A stretch of 64,000 nt of DNA from Mortierella alpina (lineage: Eukaryota > Mortierellomycota > Mortierellomycetes > Mortierellales > Mortierellaceae). Shown piece after piece: positions 52,424 to 64,000 of this stretch. Both the position numbers and the translations under genes were made by a program. Each line of letters opens with the position of its first letter. Positions within the stretch are counted from its first letter, which is position 1. The DNA lies in contig JANATF010000004.1 of assembly GCA_029449245.1 (NCBI GenBank), positions 1,426,001 to 1,490,000 on the forward strand, read 5' to 3'. The notes beneath the pieces were generated by a model. It saw only the letters and a list, made by a program, of their open reading frames with translations. It made no database searches and was not told the origin of the DNA.

Positions 52424-54249
52424 ATGCACGCTCGCTTCGTTCCCTCGTCATTGAAGGGCTCTGCCCGCGCTGTCCGCGCTGCCTTGCCTGGCACTAGGGT
52501 CCCCTCCTTGGCCTTCACCACCCCTGCTTCACGAAAACGCAAGTGCCCGCTCACCTATGCCTCAGTATCTGTCTGCTTCTATCGTCCATGTCCATGAACC
52601 ACAGTTAACTAAATCCAACGAACTCGCCTCTCCACTACCTTTTTGATCACCTTGTAGTGTTTCACAGCTCGCCTTGGACGCTATCCGTCAATGCACCTGA
52701 ACCTGCGCCTGTGCAAACGCACTCCTCCAGTAACCCGCCCATGGCCTTTCCCTGCGTCGACCATCTGGAGCAGCGCACTCAAAAGTTTCTACAGTCGTTC
52801 GATGGAGGCCCAGAGCCTTCGTACAGCAATCCTGTCTCTGGATACAGTCTCTATCAGCACAACGAACCCTTCCTGTTGGACCATGGCGGGATCCTGCCAA
52901 AGTTTGAGATCGCATACGAGTCCTGGGGCGAGCTCAATGCAGATAAATCCAATGTGATCTTGCTTCATACAGGACTCTCTGCTTCTTCGCACGCCAAATC
53001 GCACGCTGCCAACCCAGCGCCCGGATGGTGGGAAAAGTTCATTGGACCGGGTCTAGCGATCGACACGAATCGGTTCCATGTCATTTGCACCAATGTCATC
53101 GGAGGTTGCTATGGGTCCACGGGTCCGTCGTCGATTGATCCCAAGGACAACAAGCCATATGCGACGCGGTTTCCGATCGTGACGATCTTTGATATGGTCA
53201 GGGCCCAATTTGAGATGCTCAATTCGATGGGGATCGATAAATTGCACGCCTCGGTCGGAGCCAGTATGGGCGGGATGCAATCCTTGGCGGCTGCGCTCTT
53301 GTTCAAGGACCGGGTGGGCAAGATTGTCAGCATCTCTGCCGCTGCTCGCTCGCATCCTTATAGTATCGCGCTTCGCTTCACGCAGCGCCAAGGTAATAAC
53401 GCAGCACCCACTTGGAACTGCAAACGTTTTTGATTTGTCAACTGTCTGCACTCTTTCGTATCTGACAAATCACTTTTTTTTTGTATACCTCTGTTGTCAG
53501 TCCTGATGGCAGATCCCAACTGGAACAAGGGCTTTTACTACGACAAAGTGCCTCCTCACAGTGGTATGAAGTTGGCTCGTGAGATTGCTACCATCTCGTA
53601 CCGATCGGGCCCCGAGTGGGAGCAGCGGTTTGGACGAAAGCGATCGCAGCCATTGACGACGCCATCTCTGTGTGCGGATTTCCTGATCGAGACCTATCTG
53701 GATCACCAGGGCGAGCGCTTCTGTCTGCAGTATGACCCCAATTCATTGCTCTATGTCTCGAAGGCCATGGACATGTTTGATCTGTCGGCATCGATCTCTG
53801 CAGAGACGGCCATCCGACGAGCCAGGAACACGCTTCGTCTGCAGGAGGGCAAAGGATCCTCTGCTCCCGAGAATGCGGCCACGCCCCCCGAGGAACAACA
53901 GGCTGCAGCGTGCTCCACAGCGGTTGCAGGTACAGGAGAAGGGACAAGAACAGGTGGAGCAGACCGTAAAGCGAACGGGACGGATCTGGATGATCCAAAG
54001 GCGCAGCTGAATGATCTGAAGCAGGGACTGAGCACGATCAAGGATATTCCAGCGCTGGTGCTGGGCATCCAGTCCGACATCTTGTTCCCGGTGTGGCAGC
54101 AGAAGGAGGTGGCGGACTGCCTGCGCGAGACGGGCAACAAGAACGTGACGTATTATGAGCTTGACTCGATGTATGGGCACGACGCCTTCTTGCTCGAGAT
54201 AGTCAATGTGGGCAGTGCAGTCAAGGGCCACCTTGAACTGAGGGAGTAG
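52424..54249 (+). CDS. MET2: Homoserine O-acetyltransferase
   Basis: The secure exons are 52741..53392 and 53501..54249 (466 residues from the Met at 52741, [14 protein letters not shown]). The frame is open upstream to about 52658 after a TAG acceptor. An earlier ATG at 52424 opens a basic, Ala-rich sequence ([20 protein letters not shown]) that resembles a mitochondrial presequence; its donor is unresolved (GTGCCC near 52546 gives the right phase). The enzyme transfers acetyl from acetyl-CoA to homoserine, the entry to methionine synthesis. It is an alpha/beta hydrolase with nucleophile Ser in GASMGGM, Asp in SDILFP and His in YGHDAFL; LNPDxG-like HTGLSAS marks the oxyanion region. A low-complexity insert of about 60 residues (Gly/Ala/Thr-rich) sits before the final catalytic Asp segment. 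Confidence 0.9.
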
Positions 54250-54559
54250 GCACTATAGCAGAGACCATAAAATCACGTTACAGGACTGCTGTTGCTTGTT
54301 TGCAGACAACAGAACCATTATTTCTTCACAGCCCTGCGTTATGTCTGCCATCGAATGCTCTCTTCTTTCCCCATTTGGTTTTCATTTTATTGTCGTCTGT
54401 CAGCGTCTGTGTGCTGTATTCGTCTTGGACAAAGCGCCTCTCCATCCACCCTCGGGGTCTCTGTCTGTCTGTGGTTTCCTTTGTCTCCCTAGTCTCTTCT
54501 TCCGTGTTTGTTCTTGGCTGCGCTCTTGTCCACCCCAGCCCGCCCAACACGCATCTACG

Positions 54560-54594
<35 letters not shown>

Positions 54595-54707
54595 GCACGC
54601 ACATTAGCATTCACCTTGTAATATTGTCTTGTTGCCAGCAAAAACACACACACCAATCTCGGCCTGTCAACACCCGCACACTCGTCTAATCTCAGCGGGA
54701 GGGTGCC
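54250..54707. other. MET2 3' flank and TOM1 promoter
   Basis: About 460 bp with CT-rich sequence and a CA microsatellite; no gene seen. Confidence 0.5.
54562..54590. repeat. CA dinucleotide microsatellite
   Basis: About 14 CA units followed by GCAC repeats, 120 bp upstream of the HECT-ligase start codon. Confidence 0.9.
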
Positions 54708-57700
54708 ATGAAGATTAAAAAGACCCCAGTCAAGAAGCTGGCGGTGCCGGTAAGCCTTCGTTTCTTCTGCTGGGTTTACTTTGTTTGTTTATCTAGCTTT
54801 CACTCGCTCTCTCTCTCTGGCCCCTGTCAGCCTGGCTCCTTCTGGCGCAGTCAGACTCGTTTTCTGCTGCTGCAGATCACTCGATATCATGCCTAGTTCC
54901 TGCACAACATACCACGGCGTATCGTTTCCTAACCTGTTTCTATCTTCTCTCGCTTCCCACAGCCCCTTCCCATTAGAACCCTGATAACAACCCTGAAGGA
55001 TTGCTCCGAGGCAGATATCATTGTCCATGTGGAGGCTACTCCGGACTGGATCTACCCCCGAGGCGATCTCTTCCACTGGGTGGCTGTCCTCAACCGATTC
55101 GACGACCTCCTTGACAACCTGTGCAAGACGCACGACATGAAGAAGGCTCAGCCAAAGCCCTTCTCCGCTCAGGACAGGCGATTGACTCTGGCCATCCTGG
55201 ACTTTTCGAGATTGCTTCTTGAAAGCTGCACAAACCGCAATCTCTATGCATCGTATGAGGTAATACATCGATGCCGCGTACCCTGTGCAGGGAGCTCTTT
55301 GGATGACGCAATGGACCTAACACCGCCATCTCCGATTTTTTTTTCTTACAACCTTCCCCTCCCTGCACCTGTAGCACTTGAACGATCTCTTGCACGCACG
55401 CGATCTGGATGTGGTCGAGTCGTGCCTGCGACTCTTGCTGCGGCCTGCCCAGCGACACAGCGCCCAGCGATCAGCTCGATCCATATTCTCGGTGTCACAG
55501 GATAGACTCCTGGCACTGTCTCACTCATGGGGCAGCAAGGTCCATGGACTGGATTTGCTGCAGCTGGCGGACGAGAACACAACGATTCCGGACAAGCTGT
55601 CGAGTCTTCATTTCCAGTTCTACAGGACATTGTCCCAGTCCAAACCCGCTGCCACCACCCCTGCTGCGGCGACAGAGGCTACGCCCTTGGCAACATCATC
55701 CACTTCATCCACTTCCACAGCATCAGCATCAGCCACAGCAGCAACAGCAGCCATCAACACTGCCGCTTCAAAGCAAAGGCGATCGTCCGCCTCAGGGTCG
55801 TCCTCCACAACTGCGACTTCATCCACAGCCAGCGCATCTGCAAGCGAGGGCGTCGTGGTGATCCATGCTACGGACGTGCGCGACTTTGGCTCATCGGACT
55901 ATGAGATTCTGGCACACTTTGTCAAGGAGTATCAGATTCCAGAGGAGCATCAGTTTTCACTTCTGAACCGTATCAGAGTCGCCACAGCCATCAAGGACGC
56001 TCAGGAACGTCGGCGGTTGCTCACCGTTCGTCTTTTGGCCATTGCGGTTATGGCGCATGTGCTTCCAGAAGCTGTGGTTGTTGACAAGTTCTTTGCATTT
56101 GAGCCAGAGATCATCCAGAGTCTGACTGATCTGATCCATCCCGATCACAAAGTGCCATTTGTAAGTGTATTACTTCTCTTATATTTATTTATTTCGCGCC
56201 GCAGTACAAGTTCGAAGGGATATATGTTGACCTTGATTTTTGTATTTATAGGATCTGCAAACGGTGGCACTCTTTGCTTTGGATGGAGTGGCTCATTTGA
56301 GGAACAAGCAAGCTGATGTCTTGACAGCTGTCAACGCATCTGCAAGCCATGGTGTACTCATGTACATGTTACGCAAGGTCATTTCGGGCTTGGACGCAGA
56401 GAATGGTAGGGTCCAGCGCTCATATTTTGTTGGGATCGGGTAGTGCGGAGCAAATTCATTTCCAATCAAGGAGTAACACATTTGGACCTTTCGTTATTTA
56501 TGAATAGCTCCTTATTCCCAGGACTTTTTGGACGCCATGTTCGCCTTCATCGCATATGTCATCAGCTCACAGTCTGGAGGCTCTATGGTCATATCAGCAG
56601 GATTGGTGCCTGTGTTGTTGAAACTGCTCACCAACAAGCACGCTTCTCAATTGAAGGTAAGCAATCCGCTCTCGCTCGTTGGAAAGGTGGCCTTAATCGA
56701 TCGATGATCCAATTGTTAACCACAATGATACCGTCCACACTCTCTGCCTCCATTCCCATAGAACGTGACAAAAGGCATTTCAATCCTGGACAGTCTGATA
56801 TATGGATTTGGTGCAGCTTTCACTTCCTTCTGCACCTCGGATGGTCTCAATCTGCTTGTTGCTAGGATGAAGGAGGAAGTCGAGTGTTCGCTCAAGCTGG
56901 TTGAGGAGTATGGATCCTCTGCCATGTCTGATACTGCCTCGACGTCAAGCAACAAAGGTATGCGTTAGTTTCTGGAGCTTTGTATATATTACTCGGTTCA
57001 TGTATGTTCATGATTTATTAACCCCTGTCCTGCAAATGACTCGTCCTCATTAGAAAATGAAATCTCGCCCGTTCCATTCGAAAAGACTGCGTTGCTCAAA
57101 GCCATGTTCAAGTTTGTGCACCATATGATGCAGAGTCCCGGCACTCAGGAAGGTCTACGGAATTTGATTGATACGACCTTGCCTGCAACATTAAAGGCCA
57201 TCATGGAGAACCCATCGGCACTTGGAACAGCTGTTTACGCGCATGGTATGTGTGAACAAGTATTGAATCGCATTCTTTATACATATGATAATCGACGTGT
57301 GATCTAACGCGCCTTGAATTCATCGTGTATCCTGACAATAGCGATCAATACGATGGCGTCCTTTATCCACAATGAACCAACGTCGCTGACCATTCTTCAG
57401 GATGCCAAAATACCCCAGACCCTGTTGGCCAGCCTTTCTAACGACATTCCCGCATCTACCGACGTGATGATGAGCATCCCTGGAGCGTTTGGAGCGGTTT
57501 GTCTAAACCCTGTCGGTCTGGAAATGTTCAACAAGGAGTTTCAGCTCGAAAAGTTTTTCGACATTTTCACCTCAGCAGCACATGTTCGAGCCTTCCAGGA
57601 CAATGATGTAGCCTCGAATTTGGGCATGTCTGTGGATGAGCTAGTGCGTCACCAGCCGACCTTGAGAGCGCCGGTGATGAAGGAGATCTTGGCTATGCTG

Positions 57701-60700
57701 AAGCGTGTATTGGTGTTGTGCGGCCGCGAGAATGTTTCTGCGGACGACATGATTCATTGCTCTTTGCAAAGAACCCGAGCCGCGGACGCACCACCTTTGG
57801 GTGAAGCCGTCGAAGAAGACCAGCCCAAGGCCTCAAAGAAGGACAGTTTAGTTCCCCAGCTCATCGAAGGAGCAGCAAGGGTAAAGTGTCATGTTTTCAC
57901 GGCTGCATCATGAAACAAATGAAATTGTTTTCTGTCGCTGCTCTTACTAATGCGTATTTTCTTTCACTACCTTTACCTATACACAGTTCTGCGAGAGCTT
58001 CCTTCAGAACGCTGCAAGCGCAAAGGATTTTATAGCAATGCGTGGAATCGACACCCTTATGCAGTTTTACTCCTTGCCGACTTTGCCATATGATCTGGCC
58101 AACACTCCATCGTTTTTCACCCTCTCGCATCTGATTAAGCTGCTGAGCGAAACAAGTCCAGGGAGAGCCGTCATCGACGTTATACGGGAGGTCAGGCGGC
58201 TGCTATACATTGTCCACGAGTTGCTAGAGTCGGAGAACCCCGACTCTGAGCTGGTGAAATACATTGACATCTCAGGTACTTTTCGATTCTGTCATAGGAT
58301 CCCAATTGGCACGTATACTATGAGCAATATGGAAAAAATTAACCCATGCATGTTTCCATTATTGCAAAAATAGCATCTACGGAGACCGAGGTTGCGGACG
58401 GGAACCGGATTCTGGGTGCGCTGATCAGCCTGCATGCGCTGAGCGGTTTACTGTCAGATATGTTTTGCGCACCTGCATTCTCACACGGCCGCAACTCCGC
58501 ATCCGTGCTCTCTGCTTTTATCAGCGCCGACGGTCACAAAGTTCTGACTGGCTTGGGCCAGCTTCACAGGTTAGGTGGATTACAAAGCTTTGCATTCCCA
58601 CGCTACTTTCTCTCCTCTTTCATTCAACTGACCCGTTGTCTTCTTAATTTGATCCGCACGTGCATTTGCATAGAATGTGTGTTTGGGAAAGTATTACGTT
58701 GAGGCGGCACAAGCAAAAGGAGTGGAACGATCCAACCCCAAAAACCAAAAAGCCGCTTAGTTTTGCAACGATCCCAGGAACAGTTGACGATATTGTCGAG
58801 GAACCGGAGACTGATGACAAATCATCGACCACATCGGAGCCGGCCATCGATATGTACAGTCCGACTGCAATCAACACAAAGTACTTCAAGTTTGTGTTGA
58901 CCCAGATCCCACACTACCTCACACCGCTTTATCAAGGTGAGATCTTTGGTTCGTTTTTCCCCGCGTCCCATGTTGGTGGTATATCAAGTAGCTATTACTC
59001 ACCATTACCCCTCCCTACATCAATCAGGCATCGCAAAGATGCTCTACAACAGGCGCGATATGGACTCTGGTCATCGTCATGGAGCGTTCAAGCTGGCAAA
59101 AATCTTGTGCACGACGCTGCAACAGAATATTTTGTGGGAACGATTCAGTATGTTAGACAATGCTATGTTCTTTTGACGTTCATATTTTATCGGCATTCCT
59201 GCAAGGTGATCTCTAACTGTGTCATCTTTCTGCCACGTAGGGAAATTTTCCATTCTCAGCGACAAGTACACGTATTTGACGACCATGCTAAGATTGATTC
59301 CGTTCATGATGCTGGATGATCGCAATCCTCGCACACTTCAGACCATGGCCGTGGTGGCCTTCGTGAGAACAGAAGGCTTGAAGTTTTTGTCTACATCTTT
59401 GGACGAGATCTGGTTCAAGCTGGAGGATCGCAGCATCTCATCTGCCGACAAGGCCAAGGTTCATGGAGCTATGGAAATCATCTACTCAGTATTGCAGACT
59501 GTCACTTCGTCGAAGCTACTGCATGACTCCTCTCATACCTCCGCATTCATCTCCAAGGACGACAATGTCAGGTGCGAGGATTATTTTGAGCCGCACGAGT
59601 TCCTGGTCCATGTCCGAAACACCGTCGCGCTCAAAGTTCTTGAACAGTGGAAGCACGTCGATCTCCGGGATTGCCCTCCCAGTACTGTGCTGCAGTTGAT
59701 CCAAACCATGATGAATATCCTACGTGCAGAAGGAGAGCAGAAGCCCGAAGCACCGGCTGCAGCCTCGGTTGTCATTGGAGGCGCGCCTCACCTCTTTGGA
59801 TCAAGGCCCATTGTGGCTGATGCTGCTAGTGTTGACACACTACTCGACATGGGTTTCCCTCGTGCGGCTGCCGAACTCGCTTTGACGCGTTGCGCCAATC
59901 AGATCGACCGCGCCACAGAGTACTTGCTGACTCATCAGGAGGTGGTGGCCACAGCTCTTTACGATCAGGAGCGCGAGGAAGCTGCAGCCCGTGCAGCAAC
60001 CAGCACCGTCAGCACGACCTCAGAGCCAGCAGCAGCAGCAGCAGCAGGACAGTCATCAGAAGCAAGCACATCTGCGTCCACTGCTGTTGAAACCCAGTCG
60101 TCAACTGCAGATGTTGGGAATACTGAGATGGCTCTTGCTGGCGATGACTCGGACGAGGATTTGCTCAAGCAAGCAGTGGAAATGTCCAAGGAGGGATCCA
60201 GCTCTGAGAAATCGAAGGATCCAGTGCTTTCAGCAGAGTCTTTCAAGCAACAACAGGAGGGGCTTGAAGAAGCCCGCAAGGAGCTGAAGGCATCGTTGAT
60301 GAGCAGGTCTTTGGAGCTCATCGCTGAAGTCGAAGGCATCATCTTTGCTGTGAAAGATCTTCTGCTCCTTTTGTACAAGGACGCTGCTCAGAACAAGGGC
60401 AATGAAAATATTGATGTCCTAGATCGGGTGGTGGACACTTGTGCGCGGGGATGCGACACGATCATGGACAGGGGTCTTGATGACGGCGCAAAGAAGAATG
60501 AGAAATTCTTCACATCGAGCTTGCGACTTTTGGCCTTGTTGTTTGGGGAGGTGAAGATCCAAGCAGAAATGGAGGGGTACGTTCAGAAGCTGCTGCCAAA
60601 GCTGATGTCGATTTTGGCCATCGTCGTGGACAAGCATGTCTCCCAGAAGGAGAACAGCTGGGTGTCGCCGCTCTTGTTGATGATTGAAGGATTCATCTCG

Positions 60701-63700
60701 CTCTCGGACGAACCCAAGGCTCTTCCAGATGACTCTGTAACTGACGGAAAGGCCAAGGAATCACAGCAGGACAAGGACATGCAACCAGCCATTGTTTCGG
60801 GATCCGACATGGACATCCTCTTGAAGTACTGCATTTTATTGCTGAAGGAGGAGGTGCTCTCAAAGGACGTTGTTCTCTCAGTCTTCAGGATCCTGGTTCG
60901 TCTGACGCGTCATCACCGTATCGCTGTTGACTTTTTGCAGGCGGACGGTCTGCCCCTCATGTTTGCTACATTGAAGCCAGACAGACTCGGAGTGCAGGGA
61001 CAGCAGAGCTTTATTATCATGATCATGCGTCACATCATTGAGGATACGGCTGTACTGCAGGCAACCATGGAAACAGAAATTATCCGCTGGTTCTCACAGC
61101 CGTCTCGACCACGCACCGGCGATATTCAGGCCTACCTCCGACACAACAACTATCTGGGACTGCGCGATCTCGACGCGTTCATTGCAGGAACGTTAAAGAC
61201 CTGCAAGGTCGCCAAGCACGACACCGCCTACCGCGCCCTTTACCTGGTGTTGGCGAAGAATGCATCACCCCTCAAGACGGACGAAAAGAAGGAAAGCTCT
61301 GACGCCAAGGTCAACGACAAGGACCTTGGTAATGAGTCGACTTCAAAGGACAAGGAAAGCGTCAACAAGGCCGAGGATAATGCGACAGCTTCATCTTCGA
61401 CCGCCGCTATCACTGCTGCCGTCTCCGAAGCCTCCAAGAGGTATTCGTCCGAGGTGTCAGAGGCAGCGATGTACTACCTGGTCACGGAACTGCTCAATTG
61501 TCGTTCGACCACCCCTCCCGCCGATCGACCCAGCTCAGGCGAGAGTACAGACACTGCCGCCGCTGCAACTACCAAGTCCACCCCCGCTTCCGCCACCGCC
61601 CCAGCTACGACGGAGGCATCTGATAAGACACCTGCCGCTACAACGACGCCAGAGACAACGATGGATCCCGAGTTTGTGCATCGATGCTTCCTGCTGCAGT
61701 GCCTCAACGAGTTGGTTGTGTCCTATCCCTCTTGCAAGAGCGATCTCATGAACTACTCGCGGAGAAAGGGACGTAAAGATTCACTCAACACAGCCAGCAA
61801 ACCAAGAACCAACTGGCTGAACTACCTTTTGAGCGATCTCATCCCTTACCGCGGCACTGTCGGGCAATCGAGCAGCACGGAGATCCGGAAGCAGTCGATC
61901 GAATCCAACTTTGCCTCGGGTGTCCTGGTGGCCATGTGCTCAAACAACGACAACGAGGAGGAGGAGAAGAAGCCTTTCAATGAGCTTGTTCAGGTCCGAC
62001 GGTTTGTGGTGGACGGCATTACCCGCACCTTCAAGGACACCATCGCCTCTTCAGAGCCCATCGAGGTGAAGTACGGCAAGTATTGGTCCCTCTCGGAGCT
62101 GTCGTACAAGATCCTCGGCGCTTCTTCTGCTGCAGGATCTCTGGCGAAGCTGAACGAGGACATGTCGATCAACATTGTCAAGGTCATGCTGGAAAAGAAC
62201 TTTATCTCGACCCTCACGAATGTCTTGGCGGATGTTGATTTGAACTACCCACACGCCAAGGTCCTTGTCAACGCTGTCCTCAAACCATTGGAGCATCTCA
62301 CCAAGTTGTCGCTCAAGATGAACCGGGCTACCGAACCAGGTGCGGCAAGACCAAGACGCCGATCGACACCTATGTCAGGACAGGGCAGTGGCGCTGGATC
62401 TGGCGACGATGCCCCCGATCTGTATCGCAACTCGTCTTTGGGCATGTTTGATGGAGTCAACATCGAGTCTGAGGAAGACGGCGAATCTGGAGATTCTATC
62501 AGCGATGAGGACATGTTTGAAGGCGAGGAGTTTGACGAGGAAACCGCGAGTGACGCCAGTGATCTCAGCGAGGATGACCTGGGTGACAGCGAGGATGACG
62601 AGGATGTCGAAGCGGAGGATGTCGTTCGTAATCCTTTCCGCGACGATCATGGAGCCTCGGAGGAGGACGAGGAGGATGAGGAGGATCACGACGAGGAAGA
62701 CCATCTTGTCGATGAGGATGAGGATGAAGACGAGGATGAGGACGATGACGACGACGAGATCGACGCCGAAATCCAGGAAGCCCTTGACCGTGACCAGGAA
62801 GACGATGAGGACATGGTTATGGAATGGGGCGATCGCGATGGCCGTGGTCCCGTCATGCTGGGCGAGGACGAAATCGGTGAAGTCATTACGGACGACGATG
62901 ATGATCTGGATGAAGACGGCCACGGAGACCACGATATGTTTGATGGCCATCATAACCATCACCACCATCACCACTCGGACGACGAGGGCACCGAAGACGA
63001 CCACGACGATGGTGAGGATGACGATGAGGATGCCTCCGAGGACGAGGATGACGAGGACATGGATGGCAATGAAGATGGTGAGGGCCATGGTGATCTCCAG
63101 GATGCTGGCGAATTCTTGCAGAGAGGCCGCAACGCTCCTTGGGACATGACCAGCACTTTTGTCATCAACGAGAACGCTCTTCGCAGCGGTCGCCCCTTGT
63201 TCGAAGCTCTGGGCCGTCGCCATCGCCCTGCCGGTCAAGAGCGCGGGCTGATCTGGGATGACATTGGAGCCGATCAGGGTCGCTTCTCTTATCTTCAGGA
63301 CGACGACCTGCCTGCACTTGGAAACACAGCAGGTCGCAATCCGTTCCTGCGCGTGTCGGACGATGTCATCACCCACCCGTTGCTTGCACAGCCTCCAGCA
63401 GCGCCTGCAAACACTGGCAGCGGCGACATTCAGCGCGCACGCGGCGGACCTCGTTCGATCGGGATTACGGACTGGCAATCGTTCGAGGAGATGCTGCAAG
63501 GAAACGCCCAGCAGGTCCTTGGAACACTTCTCAACGGCGGCGCTGTTCGTGCAGGACACGGAGGAGCCTTCCGAATTGAGGTCAACAATGACCACTCGAC
63601 TACCTTGATTCCCCTGGATCGCCCTGGTCATCACCATCACCACGCGCACCACGGTGTGGGCGGTGAGGCCATCACGGCTACCATTTCGCTCGGACGTGGA

Positions 63701-64000
63701 CCAGGCGATGTAGCCTCGGTACAGAAGAACGACATGTTTAGCATCGTCCACGACTTTGTCCCTCACTCGACTTCTCAGCGCTGGTCGCAGGAGTGCCGAA
63801 TGATGTATGGAGCAACTGCCCAGGACAAGGCATCTCGCCTGCAGAACCATATCATCGCTGCGCTTATCCCAGCCGCCAAGGAAGAAGCCCGCCTCAAGTT
63901 TGAGAAGGAAGCCAAGGAGATGGAGCAGCGTCGGAAGGCGGATGCGGAGCGCAAGAAGGTCGCTGAAGAGAAGCGTAAAGCGGACGAGGAAGCTGGGCGT
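54708..64000 (+). CDS. TOM1: HECT E3 ubiquitin ligase Tom1/HUWE1 (5' part, cut by window edge)
   Basis: Join(54708..54749, 54963..55259, 55375..56160, 56252..56405, 56508..56656, 56762..56957, 57054..57245, 57342..57880, 57987..58275, 58374..58569, 58674..58936, 59028..59147, 59241..>64000), 2661 codons present. All junctions keep phase; the last exon is open to the window end. The N-terminus matches HUWE1/Tom1: a basic start (MKIKKTPVKKL), then DUF908 and DUF913 armadillo-like regions (DWIYPRGDLFHWVAVLNRFD; ENAPYSQDFLDAMFAFIAYV). A UBA domain lies at about 1272-1312 (VDTLLDMGFPRAAAELALTR), and a long Asp/Glu/His-rich block at about 2148-2355. The start of the DUF4414 region follows. The catalytic HECT domain is beyond the edge. 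Tom1 ubiquitinates excess ribosomal proteins and histones, and acts in mRNA export and the DNA damage response. Confidence 0.93.
62461..63080 (+). repeat. GAC/GAG/GAT-rich tract coding the acidic block of TOM1
   Basis: A 600-bp acidic-codon-rich stretch encodes Asp/Glu runs with a His-rich patch (HHNHHHHHH) at about 62947-62975. Long open frames on the other strand here (62375-63850) are a by-product of this composition. Confidence 0.75.

Noticed and set aside
62375-63850. 491-codon open frame antisense to TOM1
   Set aside because: Its Val/Ile/Leu runs are the complement of the acidic GAC/GAG codons of TOM1.

Overview
This 64 kb window is nuclear DNA of a filamentous fungus. Most genes carry short GT-AG introns (about 50-250 bp), promoters are pyrimidine-rich, and there is a fused glutamine amidotransferase/IGPS/PRAI tryptophan gene, a WSC-domain wall sensor and a Rom2-type Rho GEF. 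Three gene styles point to the Mortierellaceae (Mucoromycota): a helical-repeat/NACHT/pentapeptide/WD40 receptor, an F-box protein with many 28-residue LRRs, and a Frizzled-like GPCR. That placement is inference from gene style. No rRNA, tRNA or CRISPR array was found.

Layout, left to right: an unidentified gene end at the left edge; a small secreted Cys-rich protein (1.2-1.6 kb, -); an apparently intact pogo/Tigger-type transposase with one intron (2.6-4.4 kb, -); a Frizzled/Smoothened-like 7TM receptor (4.8-7.7 kb, -); a secreted M14 carboxypeptidase (9.6-11.6 kb, +); a WSC-domain membrane protein (11.8-13.9 kb, -, N-terminus unresolved); the nucleotide-excision-repair factor Rad4/XPC in nine exons (14.9-18.3 kb, -); a second small secreted protein (19.0 kb, +); a head-to-head pair of nearly identical NAD(P)-binding genes (19.5-22.2 kb); a Rho GEF with DH, PH and CNH domains and a minisatellite tail (23.0-28.0 kb, +); an F-box/LRR protein (28.3-30.0 kb, -); a PHF14-like PHD-finger protein (32.6-37.3 kb, +); trifunctional TRP1 (38.3-40.6 kb, +); the NLR-like receptor (41.0-47.6 kb, -); a pseudokinase (48.5-50.2 kb, +); peroxin PEX14 (50.6-52.0 kb, +); homoserine O-acetyltransferase MET2 (52.4-54.2 kb, +); and the first 2661 codons of a Tom1/HUWE1 HECT ubiquitin ligase, cut by the right edge.

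There is no operon logic; neighbours are mostly unrelated housekeeping genes with accessory, repeat-rich genes between them. Two themes recur. One is sensing: the GPCR, the WSC sensor and the Rho GEF (WSC-to-Rho1 is the known cell-wall-integrity route), the NLR-like receptor and the F-box/LRR protein. The other is repeat-driven protein diversification: 84-bp LRR units, 126-bp WD40 units, a 78-bp minisatellite in the Rho GEF tail and a 24-bp duplication in the pseudokinase.

The most interesting locus is the head-to-head gene pair. The coding regions are about 99% identical, but the two promoters have diverged except for a few short blocks in the same order. This suggests that gene conversion keeps the coding sequences alike while the promoters drift. 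Exon boundaries given here were placed by eye from splice consensus, phase and protein homology.
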